From assembly GCF_016888335.1 (NCBI RefSeq), contig NZ_JAFEJG010000004.1, forward strand, positions 2,480,001 through 2,544,000: DNA of 64,000 nt. Direction: 5' to 3'. This document shows, piece after piece, positions 55,989 through 64,000 of the stretch. The DNA is from Janibacter endophyticus (GTDB lineage Bacteria > Actinomycetota > Actinomycetes > Actinomycetales > Dermatophilaceae). Each line of letters begins with the position of its first letter. Within the stretch, counting starts at the first letter, position 1. The position numbers and the translations under genes were made by a program. The notes under the pieces were generated by a model, which was given only the letters and a program-made list of their open reading frames with translations, was not told the origin of the DNA and searched no databases.

Positions 55989-57211
55989 GCCGCGCCCGCC
56001 AGGATGCCCACGACGTCGTAACCAGCCCGCTCGAAGCGGTCGACGTGCGGAGGGAATCCGTCCGCGCGCACCAGCTGGCCGGCCCGTTGGCTGAAGATAT
56101 CCGCGATCTCGACGACATCGGACTCGACCCTGCCGGGCAGCGCGACGATTTCCCTGACCCGACGCACCCCGTCTCGCTCGAGCGCTGCGTGGACGACGAT
56201 GTCGATGGATGACGCCACGGTCGGGACGACGAAGCGGGAGCCGACGTTCTCCCCCGCCAGGAGCGGCAGGGTGCACATCTTCGTCACCGCTTCCCGGGCA
56301 CTGTTCGCGTGGATGGTGCACATGCCGGGCAGGCCTGAGTTGAGGGCGATGAGCAGGTCGAGGCTCTCGGACTGTCGGACCTCGCCGACGATGATCCGGC
56401 TCGGCCTCATCCGGAGGGCCTCCTTGACCAGGCGGCGCAGGGGCACCTCGCCTGTCCCCTCGAGACTGGGCTGACGGCACTGCATGGCCGCGACGTCCCG
56501 GAGCGGCAGCCTCAGCTCGAAGACCTCCTCGCACGTGATCACGCGCTCGCGCGCCGGGATGGCAGCCGCGAGGCAGTTGAGCAAGGTCGTCTTGCCTGCC
56601 TGAGTTCCCCCCGCGACGAGGATGTTGAGGCCCGACGCGACAGCGGCCTGGAGGAAGGTCGAGGCCTGCTGCGTGAGCGTGCCGAGCCGCACGAGGTCGT
56701 CGAGGTGCTCGGCCTTGACGACGAACTTCCTGATGTTGACCAGCCAGTGCTCTCGGCTGATGTCCGGGATGGTCACGTGCAGCCGGCTCCCGTCCGGCAG
56801 CACCGCGTCGACGAAGGGCGAGGACAGGTCGACCCGCCGACCGGAGGACTTGAGCATCTTCTCGACGAGGTCTCTCACACCGTCGGCCGTGAGGATCGTG
56901 CTCGTCAGCTCGGCAACCCCGTTGCGGGCCACGAAAACCTGGCTCGGTGCGTTGATCCAGATCTCTTCGACCGCAGGATCGTCGAGGTACTGCTGCAGCG
57001 GCCCGAATCCGGCGACCGCGTCCATGACCCGCTTGACGGCGTCCTCGAAGTTGCCGAGCAACGGCATCGCCCCGGTCATCGACCGCTCGTCGTAGTCGCT
57101 GACCGCCTCGCGGACCAGCTCGGCGACCGACCTCTGGTCGCCCACCGGGTCCACCCCGGTCCGCCGGATCAGCTCCCTGACCTCAGCCTCGACCAGCGCG
57201 TGCGCGTCCAT
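55985..57211 (-). CDS. cpaF: Tad/Flp pilus assembly ATPase CpaF/TadA
   Basis: A 408-residue secretion ATPase. Walker A is LVAGGTQAGKTTLLN, the Asp box reads VITCEEVFELRLP, the Walker B region reads PSRIIVGEVRQSESLDLL, and the His box is GMCTIHANSAREAV. It powers Tad pilus extension. Actinobacterial Tad clusters often lack a secretin and also lack cpaE here, as does this one. It is divergent from the FHA-FtsK-like gene, sharing a 188-bp region. Confidence 0.92.
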   Translation of the reverse strand: MDAHALVEAEVRELIRRTGVDPVGDQRSVAELVREAVSDYDERSMTGAMPLLGNFEDAVKRVMDAVAGFGPLQQYLDDPAVEEIWINAPSQVFVARNGVAELTSTILTADGVRDLVEKMLKSSGRRVDLSSPFVDAVLPDGSRLHVTIPDISREHWLVNIRKFVVKAEHLDDLVRLGTLTQQASTFLQAAVASGLNILVAGGTQAGKTTLLNCLAAAIPARERVITCEEVFELRLPLRDVAAMQCRQPSLEGTGEVPLRRLVKEALRMRPSRIIVGEVRQSESLDLLIALNSGLPGMCTIHANSAREAVTKMCTLPLLAGENVGSRFVVPTVASSIDIVVHAALERDGVRRVREIVALPGRVESDVVEIADIFSQRAGQLVRADGFPPHVDRFERAGYDVVGILAGAA

Positions 57212-57399
57212 CGACGTCCTCCCCTCCCGGCCGGTGGCGCGGAGCCAGCCGGTGCCTGCCGTGTGCTCCCTCGAAAAACTAGCCCGATTCGGCCATCACG
57301 GCGCGTCGAGAATCCACAGGGTGCGCTTGTCGGGGTGGTCACGCCGGCCCTGTGGACAACTCGCGCCGCGCCGACGCCGCGGTGTCTACGGTCGTTCGG

Positions 57400-60300
57400 A
57401 TGCGCATCACGATGACGGTCACCACGACGTCGGGGGCCCAGCAGGACATCGTCGTCGACGCCCAGGGGGAGCACGACGGTGCGTCCCTGACGGCAGTCGT
57501 CACCGAGGCCGTGGGTCTGCGACCTGGCTCGTCGCTGTGGGTCGGGAGCGACAAGATCGGGTGCGCCCACCGACTGGGGATGCCTCCGTTGACTCGCGGA
57601 GCGGACCTCGTGGCGCGCGTCGGGGCGCCCGAGCGGGAGCAGCCGGGCGACCGCGACCCCAGCCCGCTGCGCCTGGCCGTGGTGGCCGGGCCGGACGCGG
57701 GGCGGGATCTCGGCCTCCGTCACGGGTCGTACACCGTCGGCCGCGGGTCGGGCAGCGACCTGTCGCTGGACGACCCGTCCTTGTCCCGCCGCCATCTTGA
57801 CGTCACCGCGGACTCACGCGGGGTGCACGTCCGTGACCGAGGCGCCACCAACCCCAGCCGCGTCGGGAGCGAGCGCGTCCCCCACGAGGGCAGGCCGCTC
57901 ATGGCTGGTGAGGCGCTGACGGTCGGCAGTCACCGGCTCGAGCTGCTCGCCCCGTCGCTGCGGCCCTTGGCGACCACGGCTCGCGGTGACGGCACCCTGG
58001 CCGTCAGTCCTGTTCCTCGTCCGGCCCCGGCCGCCCGCGAGGTCGTCATCGACTTCCCGTCCCGGCCGGCCGCCGCGAGATCCCGACGGATCCCGTGGGT
58101 CATGCTCCTCCTACCCCTCCCGCTCGCGGCGGTCCTCGCCCTCCTCCTCGGACCCCGGATGCTCCTCTTCGCGCTCTTCTCCCCGGTCATGATCCTGGGC
58201 ACCGCGCTCTCCGACCGGGTGGGCGCCAGGGCGGACGAGCGTCGACAGCTCAGCCGGTGGACCGCCGACACCCGAGCAGCCCGAGACCGGATGGCCGCCG
58301 CGCTCGCGGACGAGCGACGGGCTCTCCTGCGCGAGCATCCTGGTCCCTACGCGGTACGGAGGATCGCGGCCCTCCCCTCCGCTCGCCTGTGGGAGCGGCG
58401 GGACGCCTCCGGCGCATCGATGACCCTCCGTGTGGGCCTCGGGGACGTCCCGGCGGCCGCGCGGGCACGTCAGGGCAGCGGGAGCCCGGTCCCCGCCCGC
58501 CTCACCGAGGCCCCGGTGGTCCTCGACCTCCACGCGCATCCCGTCACCGGCCTGGTGGGCACACCCTCGGCGACCGCACGTCTGGCGCGCTCCCTGCTCG
58601 GGCAGGTCCTGACCCTCTACCCACCAGGCGAGGTCGAGGTGCTCGTCCTCGGCGATCCGCCCTGGATCGGCGGGCTGCGCCATGCGCCCCACGTGCGCCG
58701 GGTCGAGGTGACCAATCTCGAGATGCTCGCCCAGCGCGCCGGCAACGGCGTGCCGGGGCCCGTGAGCATCGTCGTCGCCGACCATCCGGCGTGCTGGCGG
58801 GGCGACAGGGGATGGCGGCAGCTCCTGACGGACGGGACATCTCGAGGGGCAAGGGTCCTCATGACCGCCGAGGACGATCACGACCTCCCCCACGAGTGCG
58901 GGACCATCATCGACTGCGTCGGGGCGTGCGCCACGGTCCGGTCCGGCGGCTCGAGCCTCACGGCCACCCTGGACGGGGTCGACGAGTCCTGGGGTGAAGC
59001 CGTCGGTCGCGCGCTCGCGCCCCTGCAGGACGCGACCCCAGGGCAAGAGGCAGGCGGGCTCCCTGACGTACTGCCCCTCCCAGCGGTGGTCCCGCTGCCG
59101 CAGGACGCGCAGGAGCAGCGAGCGCGATGGCTCGAGGCCGGGGCGGGACTCCCCGCCACGATCGGCGTGTCCACGGGCGGGCCGCTCAGCATCGATCTCG
59201 TGACCGATGGACCGCACGCCCTGGTGGGCGGCACGACCGGCTCCGGCAAGTCGGAGCTGCTCCAGTCCTGGATCGTCGCGCTGAGCGTCGCCCACGGGCC
59301 GGACAAGCTCAACCTCGTCCTGGTCGACTACAAAGGAGGAGCCGCCTTCGCCGGCTGCGCCGGGCTGCCGCACACCGTGGGGCTGCTCACCGATCTCGAC
59401 ACCGCGGGCGCGCGGCGGGCGTTGCTCAGCCTCGAGGCCGAGGTCCGGCGCCGAGAGTCGCTCCTCGCCGAACGGTGCGCCAGCGACATCGACGGCTTCC
59501 GCGCGGCCGGTGGCCACCTCCCACGCCTCGTCATCGTCATCGACGAGTTCCGTGCGCTGGCGCAGGAGCAACCCGAGGTCCTTCGCGGTCTGGTCCACCT
59601 CGCGGCGGTCGGCCGCTCCCTCGGGCTTCACCTCGTCCTCGCCACCCAGCGCCCCTCCGGGGTCATCACGCCGGAGATCAGGGCGAACGTCAACCTGCGG
59701 ATCGCGCTGCGGGTGCGCGACCGCCTGGACAGCGAGGACATCATCGAGTGCCCCGACGCGGCGGCGCTCCCCGAGTGCTCCCCCGGCCGCGCCCTGCTGC
59801 GGACCGGCGGCGGGCCGGCCACCGCTCTCCAGACGGCCTATGCGGGCGCCGTCGTCGGGGTGGGTGCGCACCTGGCGGTGCGCGACCCGCAGGGCCTGCT
59901 GCTCAGCCACTCCGTGAGCGAGCAGCCACCGTCTCCGACGGCCGCAGAGACCGCCATCGAGAGGGTCATCCGGACCGGCACCGCCGCGTGGGAGGGCTTC
60001 GGCGACAGTGCCCCGCACCGCCCGTGGCAGCCCCCTCTGCCGACCGTCGTCACGGACGACGTCCTGCCGGGGGCTCCTCCCCTGCAGGTCGTCTGGGGTC
60101 TTGTGGACCGGCCCGACCAGCAGCGTCGGGACGCTCTGACGTGGGCACCCGCGGATGACCACCTGCTCGTCCTCGGCGGTCCTGGCAGCGGCAGGAGCAC
60201 CGCCATCGCCTCGATCGTCACCAGGGCTGCCCGGGACCTCGGCATCGACGTCTCGGCTCATCTCCTCCTCCCACCCGGTCCTCTTGCGGACCGTCTGGCG

Positions 60301-61503
60301 ACGACGCCAGGGGTCGACTCTGTCCTCGACCCTGCAGACCACTCGGCGGTGCGCCGCCTCCTCGTCCGCCTCCGGCACGAGGTCGAGGTCCGAAGGGGTC
60401 AGCTCCGCGCCTCCGGGTTCGTCAGCTTCGAGGCGTGGTGGACGGCCAGCACCCAGGACAGCTCCCTCACGCCGCCGGCGAGCATCGTCCTCGCGATCGA
60501 CGGGTGGTCACACCTGACTCGGGGCGGCGAGGCGTCCGGGTTCGATGCCCTCACCGAGCTGGAGGCCCTGGCCCGCGACGGCGCAGCGGCCGGCATCGCT
60601 CTCGTCATCGCCGGGGGACGCGAGCTGGCCGCGAGCCGGCTGGCGTCGCACGCCGGGCGGCGTCTCGTCCTCGACCTGCCCGACCGCGCGGACGTCCTTG
60701 CCGCTGGCCTGCGGCCGGAAGAGGTCCCGGAGCGGGGCACGCCGGGACGCGGTGTGCTCCTCCGCGAGCGGACCCTGGCCCAGGTGGCGGTGCCCGTGAC
60801 CCCGACCCGTGCACCGGCTGGTCGCAGCACCTGGCGCATCGTGGAGCTCCCGACCAGCGTCTCGATCGATGACCTCACGAGGGGTGGGCGGCCACCCGGG
60901 TCGGACGGGCACCCGATCGTGGGGCACTCGGGAGAGCCGGGATCTCCCGTACGCATGCCGGTCGCCGGCGGCGGGGTGTGGAGCGTCGTGGGCCCCCGGA
61001 GGTCCGGTCGCAGCACGGCGCTGAGGCTCCTCGCAGATCAGCTGACCCGATCAGGTCGCGACCTCATCCGCGTGGCCGGCAGCCGCCCTGTGCTCGAAGG
61101 GCTCGGAGTGGTCTTCGGCCCGGACGACATCGACGGGCTGGTCGCCGCGGTCCGCGGCAGGGCGGACCCGGTGATCGTCCTCGACGACGTCGAAGACCTT
61201 GCCGGCACCGCTGTCGAACCGGTGCTGCGCGACCTCGTGGCTCACTGCTCACGCTCGGAGGCCCTGCTCCTGGCCTCGACGACGCTGGACACGGCGTCGG
61301 CTGTCCGCGGCATCGGGCCACTCCTCTGTCGCTCACGCACCGGCCTGCTGCTCCAACCCCACAACCGCACCGACGGCGATCCTCTCGGGGTCCGGGTCCC
61401 CCCGACGGCGAAGGTCCCCGGCCGTGGCTACCTCGTCGAGCGCGGTGCGGTCACTGAGGTGCAGGTGGCCCTCCCTGGCCCGGCCCCGGGTCGAGCTCCC
61501 TGA
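57400..61503 (+). CDS. FHA-domain FtsK/SpoIIIE-type ATPase, EssC/EccC-like
   Basis: About 1,367 residues. An N-terminal ubiquitin-like strand region (MRITMTVTTTSGAQQ) and a FHA domain (about 85-165, VGRGSGSDLSLDDPSLSRRH) precede two membrane helices (about 228-270). Three FtsK-like ATPase domains follow. P-loops are GGTTGSGKSE (about 609), GGPGSGRSTA (about 925) and GPRRSGRST (about 1197); only the first has the catalytic Lys. Walker B LVIVIDEF and a GGPAT-type region follow domain 1. This architecture is that of type VII EssC. No WXG100, EccB, EccD or EccE is nearby, so the substrate is unknown. A GTG at 57352 is also in frame. Confidence 0.85.
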   Translation: MRITMTVTTTSGAQQDIVVDAQGEHDGASLTAVVTEAVGLRPGSSLWVGSDKIGCAHRLGMPPLTRGADLVARVGAPEREQPGDRDPSPLRLAVVAGPDAGRDLGLRHGSYTVGRGSGSDLSLDDPSLSRRHLDVTADSRGVHVRDRGATNPSRVGSERVPHEGRPLMAGEALTVGSHRLELLAPSLRPLATTARGDGTLAVSPVPRPAPAAREVVIDFPSRPAAARSRRIPWVMLLLPLPLAAVLALLLGPRMLLFALFSPVMILGTALSDRVGARADERRQLSRWTADTRAARDRMAAALADERRALLREHPGPYAVRRIAALPSARLWERRDASGASMTLRVGLGDVPAAARARQGSGSPVPARLTEAPVVLDLHAHPVTGLVGTPSATARLARSLLGQVLTLYPPGEVEVLVLGDPPWIGGLRHAPHVRRVEVTNLEMLAQRAGNGVPGPVSIVVADHPACWRGDRGWRQLLTDGTSRGARVLMTAEDDHDLPHECGTIIDCVGACATVRSGGSSLTATLDGVDESWGEAVGRALAPLQDATPGQEAGGLPDVLPLPAVVPLPQDAQEQRARWLEAGAGLPATIGVSTGGPLSIDLVTDGPHALVGGTTGSGKSELLQSWIVALSVAHGPDKLNLVLVDYKGGAAFAGCAGLPHTVGLLTDLDTAGARRALLSLEAEVRRRESLLAERCASDIDGFRAAGGHLPRLVIVIDEFRALAQEQPEVLRGLVHLAAVGRSLGLHLVLATQRPSGVITPEIRANVNLRIALRVRDRLDSEDIIECPDAAALPECSPGRALLRTGGGPATALQTAYAGAVVGVGAHLAVRDPQGLLLSHSVSEQPPSPTAAETAIERVIRTGTAAWEGFGDSAPHRPWQPPLPTVVTDDVLPGAPPLQVVWGLVDRPDQQRRDALTWAPADDHLLVLGGPGSGRSTAIASIVTRAARDLGIDVSAHLLLPPGPLADRLATTPGVDSVLDPADHSAVRRLLVRLRHEVEVRRGQLRASGFVSFEAWWTASTQDSSLTPPASIVLAIDGWSHLTRGGEASGFDALTELEALARDGAAAGIALVIAGGRELAASRLASHAGRRLVLDLPDRADVLAAGLRPEEVPERGTPGRGVLLRERTLAQVAVPVTPTRAPAGRSTWRIVELPTSVSIDDLTRGGRPPGSDGHPIVGHSGEPGSPVRMPVAGGGVWSVVGPRRSGRSTALRLLADQLTRSGRDLIRVAGSRPVLEGLGVVFGPDDIDGLVAAVRGRADPVIVLDDVEDLAGTAVEPVLRDLVAHCSRSEALLLASTTLDTASAVRGIGPLLCRSRTGLLLQPHNRTDGDPLGVRVPPTAKVPGRGYLVERGAVTEVQVALPGPAPGRAP

Positions 61504-61512
61504 CCGGACCGG

Positions 61513-61926
61513 TCAGACGACGGTGTCGTCCGGCAGGTCCTGGCTCGGCGCGGACCAGGCGGCCAGGATCCCGGCGACCGAGAGCGCCGCCAGCGGCAGC
61601 GCGGCTGCGGGGCCGTTCGTCGTGTTGAGGGTCAAGATCGCCGGCAGGGTCAGCAGGCACCAGACGAGCGTCGGGGTCTTGGGCCAGCGCCGTCCGACGA
61701 ACCACCCTCGGGCGAGGACGCCCAGGAGGATGGCGAAGATCACCGTGAGGACCAGCGCCATGCCGGCCACCACCGGCTCCGTGGCCGTCCCGGTGAGCAG
61801 CTCGCGCCCGTAGAGCACGCCGGCGACCGCGAGCCCGAGCGAGTGCAGGCCCGTCACCAGGCCGGCGACGAGCGGCGCGGCCCTCCCGGCCGCCTGGTCG
61901 TCCCGGTCGCGCGTGTCAGAGGTCAC
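61513..61926 (-). CDS. Small four-helix membrane protein, unknown function
   Basis: A 137-residue protein with four predicted helices (LVAGLVTGLHSLGLAVAGVLY, VVAGMALVLTVIFAILLGV, LVWCLLTLPAILTL, ALPLAALSVAGILAAW). No recognisable domain. GTG start. It ends 10 bp from the convergent FHA-ATPase gene. Confidence 0.75.
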   Translation of the reverse strand: MTSDTRDRDDQAAGRAAPLVAGLVTGLHSLGLAVAGVLYGRELLTGTATEPVVAGMALVLTVIFAILLGVLARGWFVGRRWPKTPTLVWCLLTLPAILTLNTTNGPAAALPLAALSVAGILAAWSAPSQDLPDDTVV

Positions 61927-61993
61927 CCCCGCACTCTAGATCGGCCGCCCGAGAAGTTTCCGCCAACCCCTAGCCGTCAGGCCTCCGCGCCGG

Positions 61994-61999
61994 TAGAGT
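61994..61999 (+). promoter_or_regulatory. Probable whiB1 -10 element ahead of a long leader
   Basis: TAGAGT is the best -10 in the 298-bp region. It would give a leader of about 215-220 nt before the whiB1 ATG, unlike the many leaderless genes here. Confidence 0.45.
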
Positions 62000-62007
62000 G
62001 ATGGGCT

Positions 62008-62170
62008 GCCCCTGGTCGGCGTTTCGTCCTGCCCAAAGTCCCTCCCCGGAACACCGCAGAGCTCCCGACCGTTGGCACCTGAGAGGCACCACCACCCCCG
62101 GGATCTCTCGCCAGAGCACCGTCCGTCAATGCCGATCGACTGGTGATCGAAGCCTGTCCCGACCAGGGGC
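62008..62170 (+). promoter_or_regulatory. Structured 5' leader of whiB1
   Basis: GCCCCTGGTCGG (62008-62019) and its exact complement CCGACCAGGGGC (62159-62170) are separated by 139 nt. In RNA this 12-bp helix would fold most of the leader into one closed domain, ending about 40 nt before the Shine-Dalgarno. The function is unknown. Confidence 0.5.
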
Positions 62171-62224
62171 GGGCAGCAGCACCGGCACCACCGACCGGAC
62201 CCGACTGACAAGGAGCACGACCAC

Positions 62225-62473
62225 ATGGACTGGCGCGACCGCGCAGCCTGCCTCGACGAAGACCCCGAGCTGTTCTTCCCGATCGGCAACACCGGACCCG
62301 CGATCGCCCAGATCGAGGAGGCCAAGAAGGTGTGCCGCCGGTGCGAGGTCGTCGACACCTGCCTCAAGTGGGCCATCGAGTCCGGCCAGGACGCCGGGGT
62401 CTGGGGCGGCCTCTCCGAGGACGAGCGCCGCGCGCTCAAGCGCCGCAACGCCCGGGCCCGCCGCGCGGGCTGA
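62225..62473 (+). CDS. whiB1: WhiB1-type iron-sulfur transcription regulator
   Basis: An 82-residue WhiB protein. The four cluster Cys are C9, C37, C40 and C46 (CRRCEVVDTC). GVWGG (58-62) is the G(V/I)WGG turn, and LKRRNARARR is the basic DNA-binding tail. WhiB1 is essential in M. tuberculosis, binds sigma-A, and its [4Fe-4S] cluster reacts with nitric oxide. AAGGAG precedes the ATG. Next to pdtaS, as in mycobacteria (Rv3219-Rv3220c). Confidence 0.95.
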   Translation: MDWRDRAACLDEDPELFFPIGNTGPAIAQIEEAKKVCRRCEVVDTCLKWAIESGQDAGVWGGLSEDERRALKRRNARARRAG

Positions 62474-62482
62474 GCCGGCCCG

Positions 62483-63937
62483 TCAGCTCCGCTGACGCAG
62501 CCGCACCGAAAAGGTGACGCGCGTCCCCTTCGGCTCCGCGTCCTCCCACCGGATCGTCCCCCGCAGGTCCTGGACCATCGACGTGACGATCCGGGTCCCC
62601 AGGCCTGCCCGGCTCGGGCGGAACCCAGCCGGCAGGCCCGCGCCGTCGTCGGTGATGCTGACCCGCAGGATGTCCTCGCCGTCGGCCGGGACCCGCTCCG
62701 CGGTGACGACGACCCTGCCTCCGCCACCCTCGGCAACCCCGTGCTCCACGGCGTTCTGCACGAGCTCCGAGACGATGAGCGCGACCGACGTCGCCTCGTT
62801 CGGCCCCATCCACCCGAAGCTCCCCTCGACCCGGGAGTCGATCACCGACTCGGTCCGGGCCACCTCGATGACCGCGCGGAGACCCCGCACCCCGATCTCG
62901 TCGAAGTCGACCTCCTCGTGGAAGCCGGTGCTCAGGGTCTCGTAGACCAGCGCGATGACGCCGACCCGGCGGACCGCCTCGAGAAGCGCGGTCTTGCCCG
63001 CCCCGTCCTCCACCCGCCGTGACTGCATCCTCAGGAGCGCTGCCACGGTCTGGAGGTTGTTCTTCACCCGGTGGTGCACCTCGCGGATCGTCTCGTCCTT
63101 GCTGAGCAGCTCACCCTCGCGGTACCGCAGGTCGGAGACGTCCCGGACGAGGACCACGGCGCCCGTGCGCCTCCCCTCGTCGATGATCGGCACCGCCCGC
63201 AGCGTCGCCGCCGCCCCGGCTGAGGTCACCTCGGCGCGCCACGCGGCCCGGCCCATGAGGACAAGGGCGAGGCCCTCGTCCAGCGGGCCGTCCAGGGTCT
63301 CGAGGCTGCCGACCGCCTGGGCCAGGACCGCATCGATGACCGGACCGTGGTGGCCGAGCCGCCGCAGGGCGCTGACGGCGTTGGGGCTCGCGTAGAGCAC
63401 GACCCCGCGCTCGTCGAGCTCGATCACCCCGTCACCGACCCGGGGCGCGCCCCGGCGCTGGCCCGTCGGGGCCGACGCCGAGGGCCAGTCCCCCGCGGCC
63501 AGCATCTCGCTCAGCGCCTCGGCGATCCGGCCGTACGACACCTCGAGCGGGCTGCCACGGTCGCGGCCGGCGGGCTGGTGACGGGTGACGACGCAGACGC
63601 ACGCGTCGGCGCCACGCACCGGCACGGCCCACACCCGGACCGCACCCTCGACCCCTGCGGCGTCGAGGACGTGGCCCGAGTCGGCCGCCGCCGAGACGGC
63701 GGCCGCGAGGTCGACGTCGGCCTCGGTCCCGATGAGGTCGTCGACGAAGGCCATCGGCCCGGTCATCGGACGGGCGTGCGCGGCGGCGACCCATCTCTCC
63801 CCGACGAGCACCCACATCACGAGGTCGGAGAACCCGAGGTCGGCGAGCAGCTGCCAGTCCTCCAGGATGAGGCGCGCCCGCTCGACGTCGGCCGTCGCCA
63901 GGTCGGCGGCGGCGAGGACCTTGGGAGTTGAGGGCAC
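62483..63937 (-). CDS. pdtaS: Sensor histidine kinase PdtaS
   Basis: A 484-residue soluble kinase. An N-terminal GAF-like region (about 1-130) and a PAS-like region (about 165-260) precede the HisKA_2 domain with EVHHRVKNNLQTVAALL, where the phospho-acceptor His is found. The HATPase domain has NAVEHG and DDGAGLPAGF. PdtaS phosphorylates the ANTAR antiterminator PdtaR and in mycobacteria binds c-di-GMP and responds to NO and copper. There is no PdtaR gene in the window. The WhiB1/PdtaS neighbourhood may be a shared NO-responsive module, which is inference. Confidence 0.93.
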   Translation of the reverse strand: MPSTPKVLAAADLATADVERARLILEDWQLLADLGFSDLVMWVLVGERWVAAAHARPMTGPMAFVDDLIGTEADVDLAAAVSAAADSGHVLDAAGVEGAVRVWAVPVRGADACVCVVTRHQPAGRDRGSPLEVSYGRIAEALSEMLAAGDWPSASAPTGQRRGAPRVGDGVIELDERGVVLYASPNAVSALRRLGHHGPVIDAVLAQAVGSLETLDGPLDEGLALVLMGRAAWRAEVTSAGAAATLRAVPIIDEGRRTGAVVLVRDVSDLRYREGELLSKDETIREVHHRVKNNLQTVAALLRMQSRRVEDGAGKTALLEAVRRVGVIALVYETLSTGFHEEVDFDEIGVRGLRAVIEVARTESVIDSRVEGSFGWMGPNEATSVALIVSELVQNAVEHGVAEGGGGRVVVTAERVPADGEDILRVSITDDGAGLPAGFRPSRAGLGTRIVTSMVQDLRGTIRWEDAEPKGTRVTFSVRLRQRS

Positions 63938-64000
63938 GACGCGATCCTAGTGATCACGTCGTGCGCGGCCGGCTCCCGCCCTCAGCTCACCGGGTGACCG

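Noticed and set aside
58111-60378. A 755-codon open frame opposite the FHA-ATPase
   Set aside because: Antisense shadow with no recognisable motif; the sense strand has FHA and P-loop motifs.
63938-64000. A gene at the right edge
   Set aside because: A possible minus-strand stop (TCA near 63982) is seen but only a few codons follow, too little to support a gene.

Overview
The window is high-GC DNA (about 70% by eye) packed with genes of an actinobacterium. A WhiB1-type protein beside a PdtaS-type kinase, CopC, CsbD, DUF3039, an MrpAB-fused antiporter, an actinobacterial Tad cluster and frequent leaderless promoters all point that way. Micrococcales (an Intrasporangiaceae-like genus) is my best guess, but nothing here proves the genus. 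Almost everything looks like core chromosome. I see no prophage, integrase, IS element or CRISPR array.

Layout. 1-2.6 kb: partial pentapeptide-repeat gene, ArsR/AHSA1 regulator pair, secreted SGNH lipase. 2.6-8.4 kb (minus): EttA, SSB and a tandem pair of dynamin-like GTPases. 8.5-14 kb: tRNA-Arg, phosphopantetheinyl transferase, PrsW-like protease, oligoribonuclease, tRNA-His, CopC-like protein, tRNA-Lys, DUF3618 protein, Bcp peroxiredoxin, OsmC, tRNA-Leu. 14-21.3 kb: rdgB-rph, then a hydrolase, an S66 peptidase, a class II cyclic-nucleotide phosphodiesterase-like protein, murI, DUF2017, clpS and divergent pncB. This order resembles the mycobacterial Rv1330-Rv1341 region. 21.3-29.7 kb: small hydrolase, an orphan half of a siroheme dehydrogenase, pncA, homogentisate genes (hmgA, an uncharacterised gene, fahA), an RDD protein, a DoeA-like ectoine hydrolase and a LYS1-type dehydrogenase. 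29.7-36.2 kb (minus): complete mrpABCDEFG operon, mrpA probably starting at CTG. 36.3-38.1 kb: hppD divergent from an Lrp/AsnC regulator, so the tyrosine/homogentisate route lies at two nearby loci. 38.1-38.8 kb: two decayed gene fragments. 38.8-44.7 kb: two helicases, DUF3039, YqgE, VanZ-like protein, thioredoxin. 44.8-51.2 kb: tmRNA, csbD, smpB, a coiled-coil M23 peptidase, ftsX, ftsE, prfB. 51.2-57.2 kb: AI-2E-type exporter and a Tad pilus operon. 57.4-61.5 kb: a 1,367-residue FHA-FtsK/EssC-type ATPase. 61.5-63.9 kb: small membrane protein, whiB1, pdtaS.

How the genes combine. HppD, HmgA and FahA are consecutive or near-consecutive steps of tyrosine breakdown. PncA feeds PncB in NAD salvage. 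SmpB and tmRNA form the ribosome-rescue pair. FtsE, FtsX and the M23 protein look like a division-linked peptidoglycan hydrolase system. MrpA-G form one Na+/H+ antiporter complex. The Tad genes form one operon ending in minor pilins.

No clearly new system stands out. The best leads are a strong excess of the octamer CGAAGGGG, the unknown gene between hmgA and fahA, the FHA-EssC-like ATPase without type VII partners, the tandem dynamin-like GTPases, and a structured whiB1 leader.
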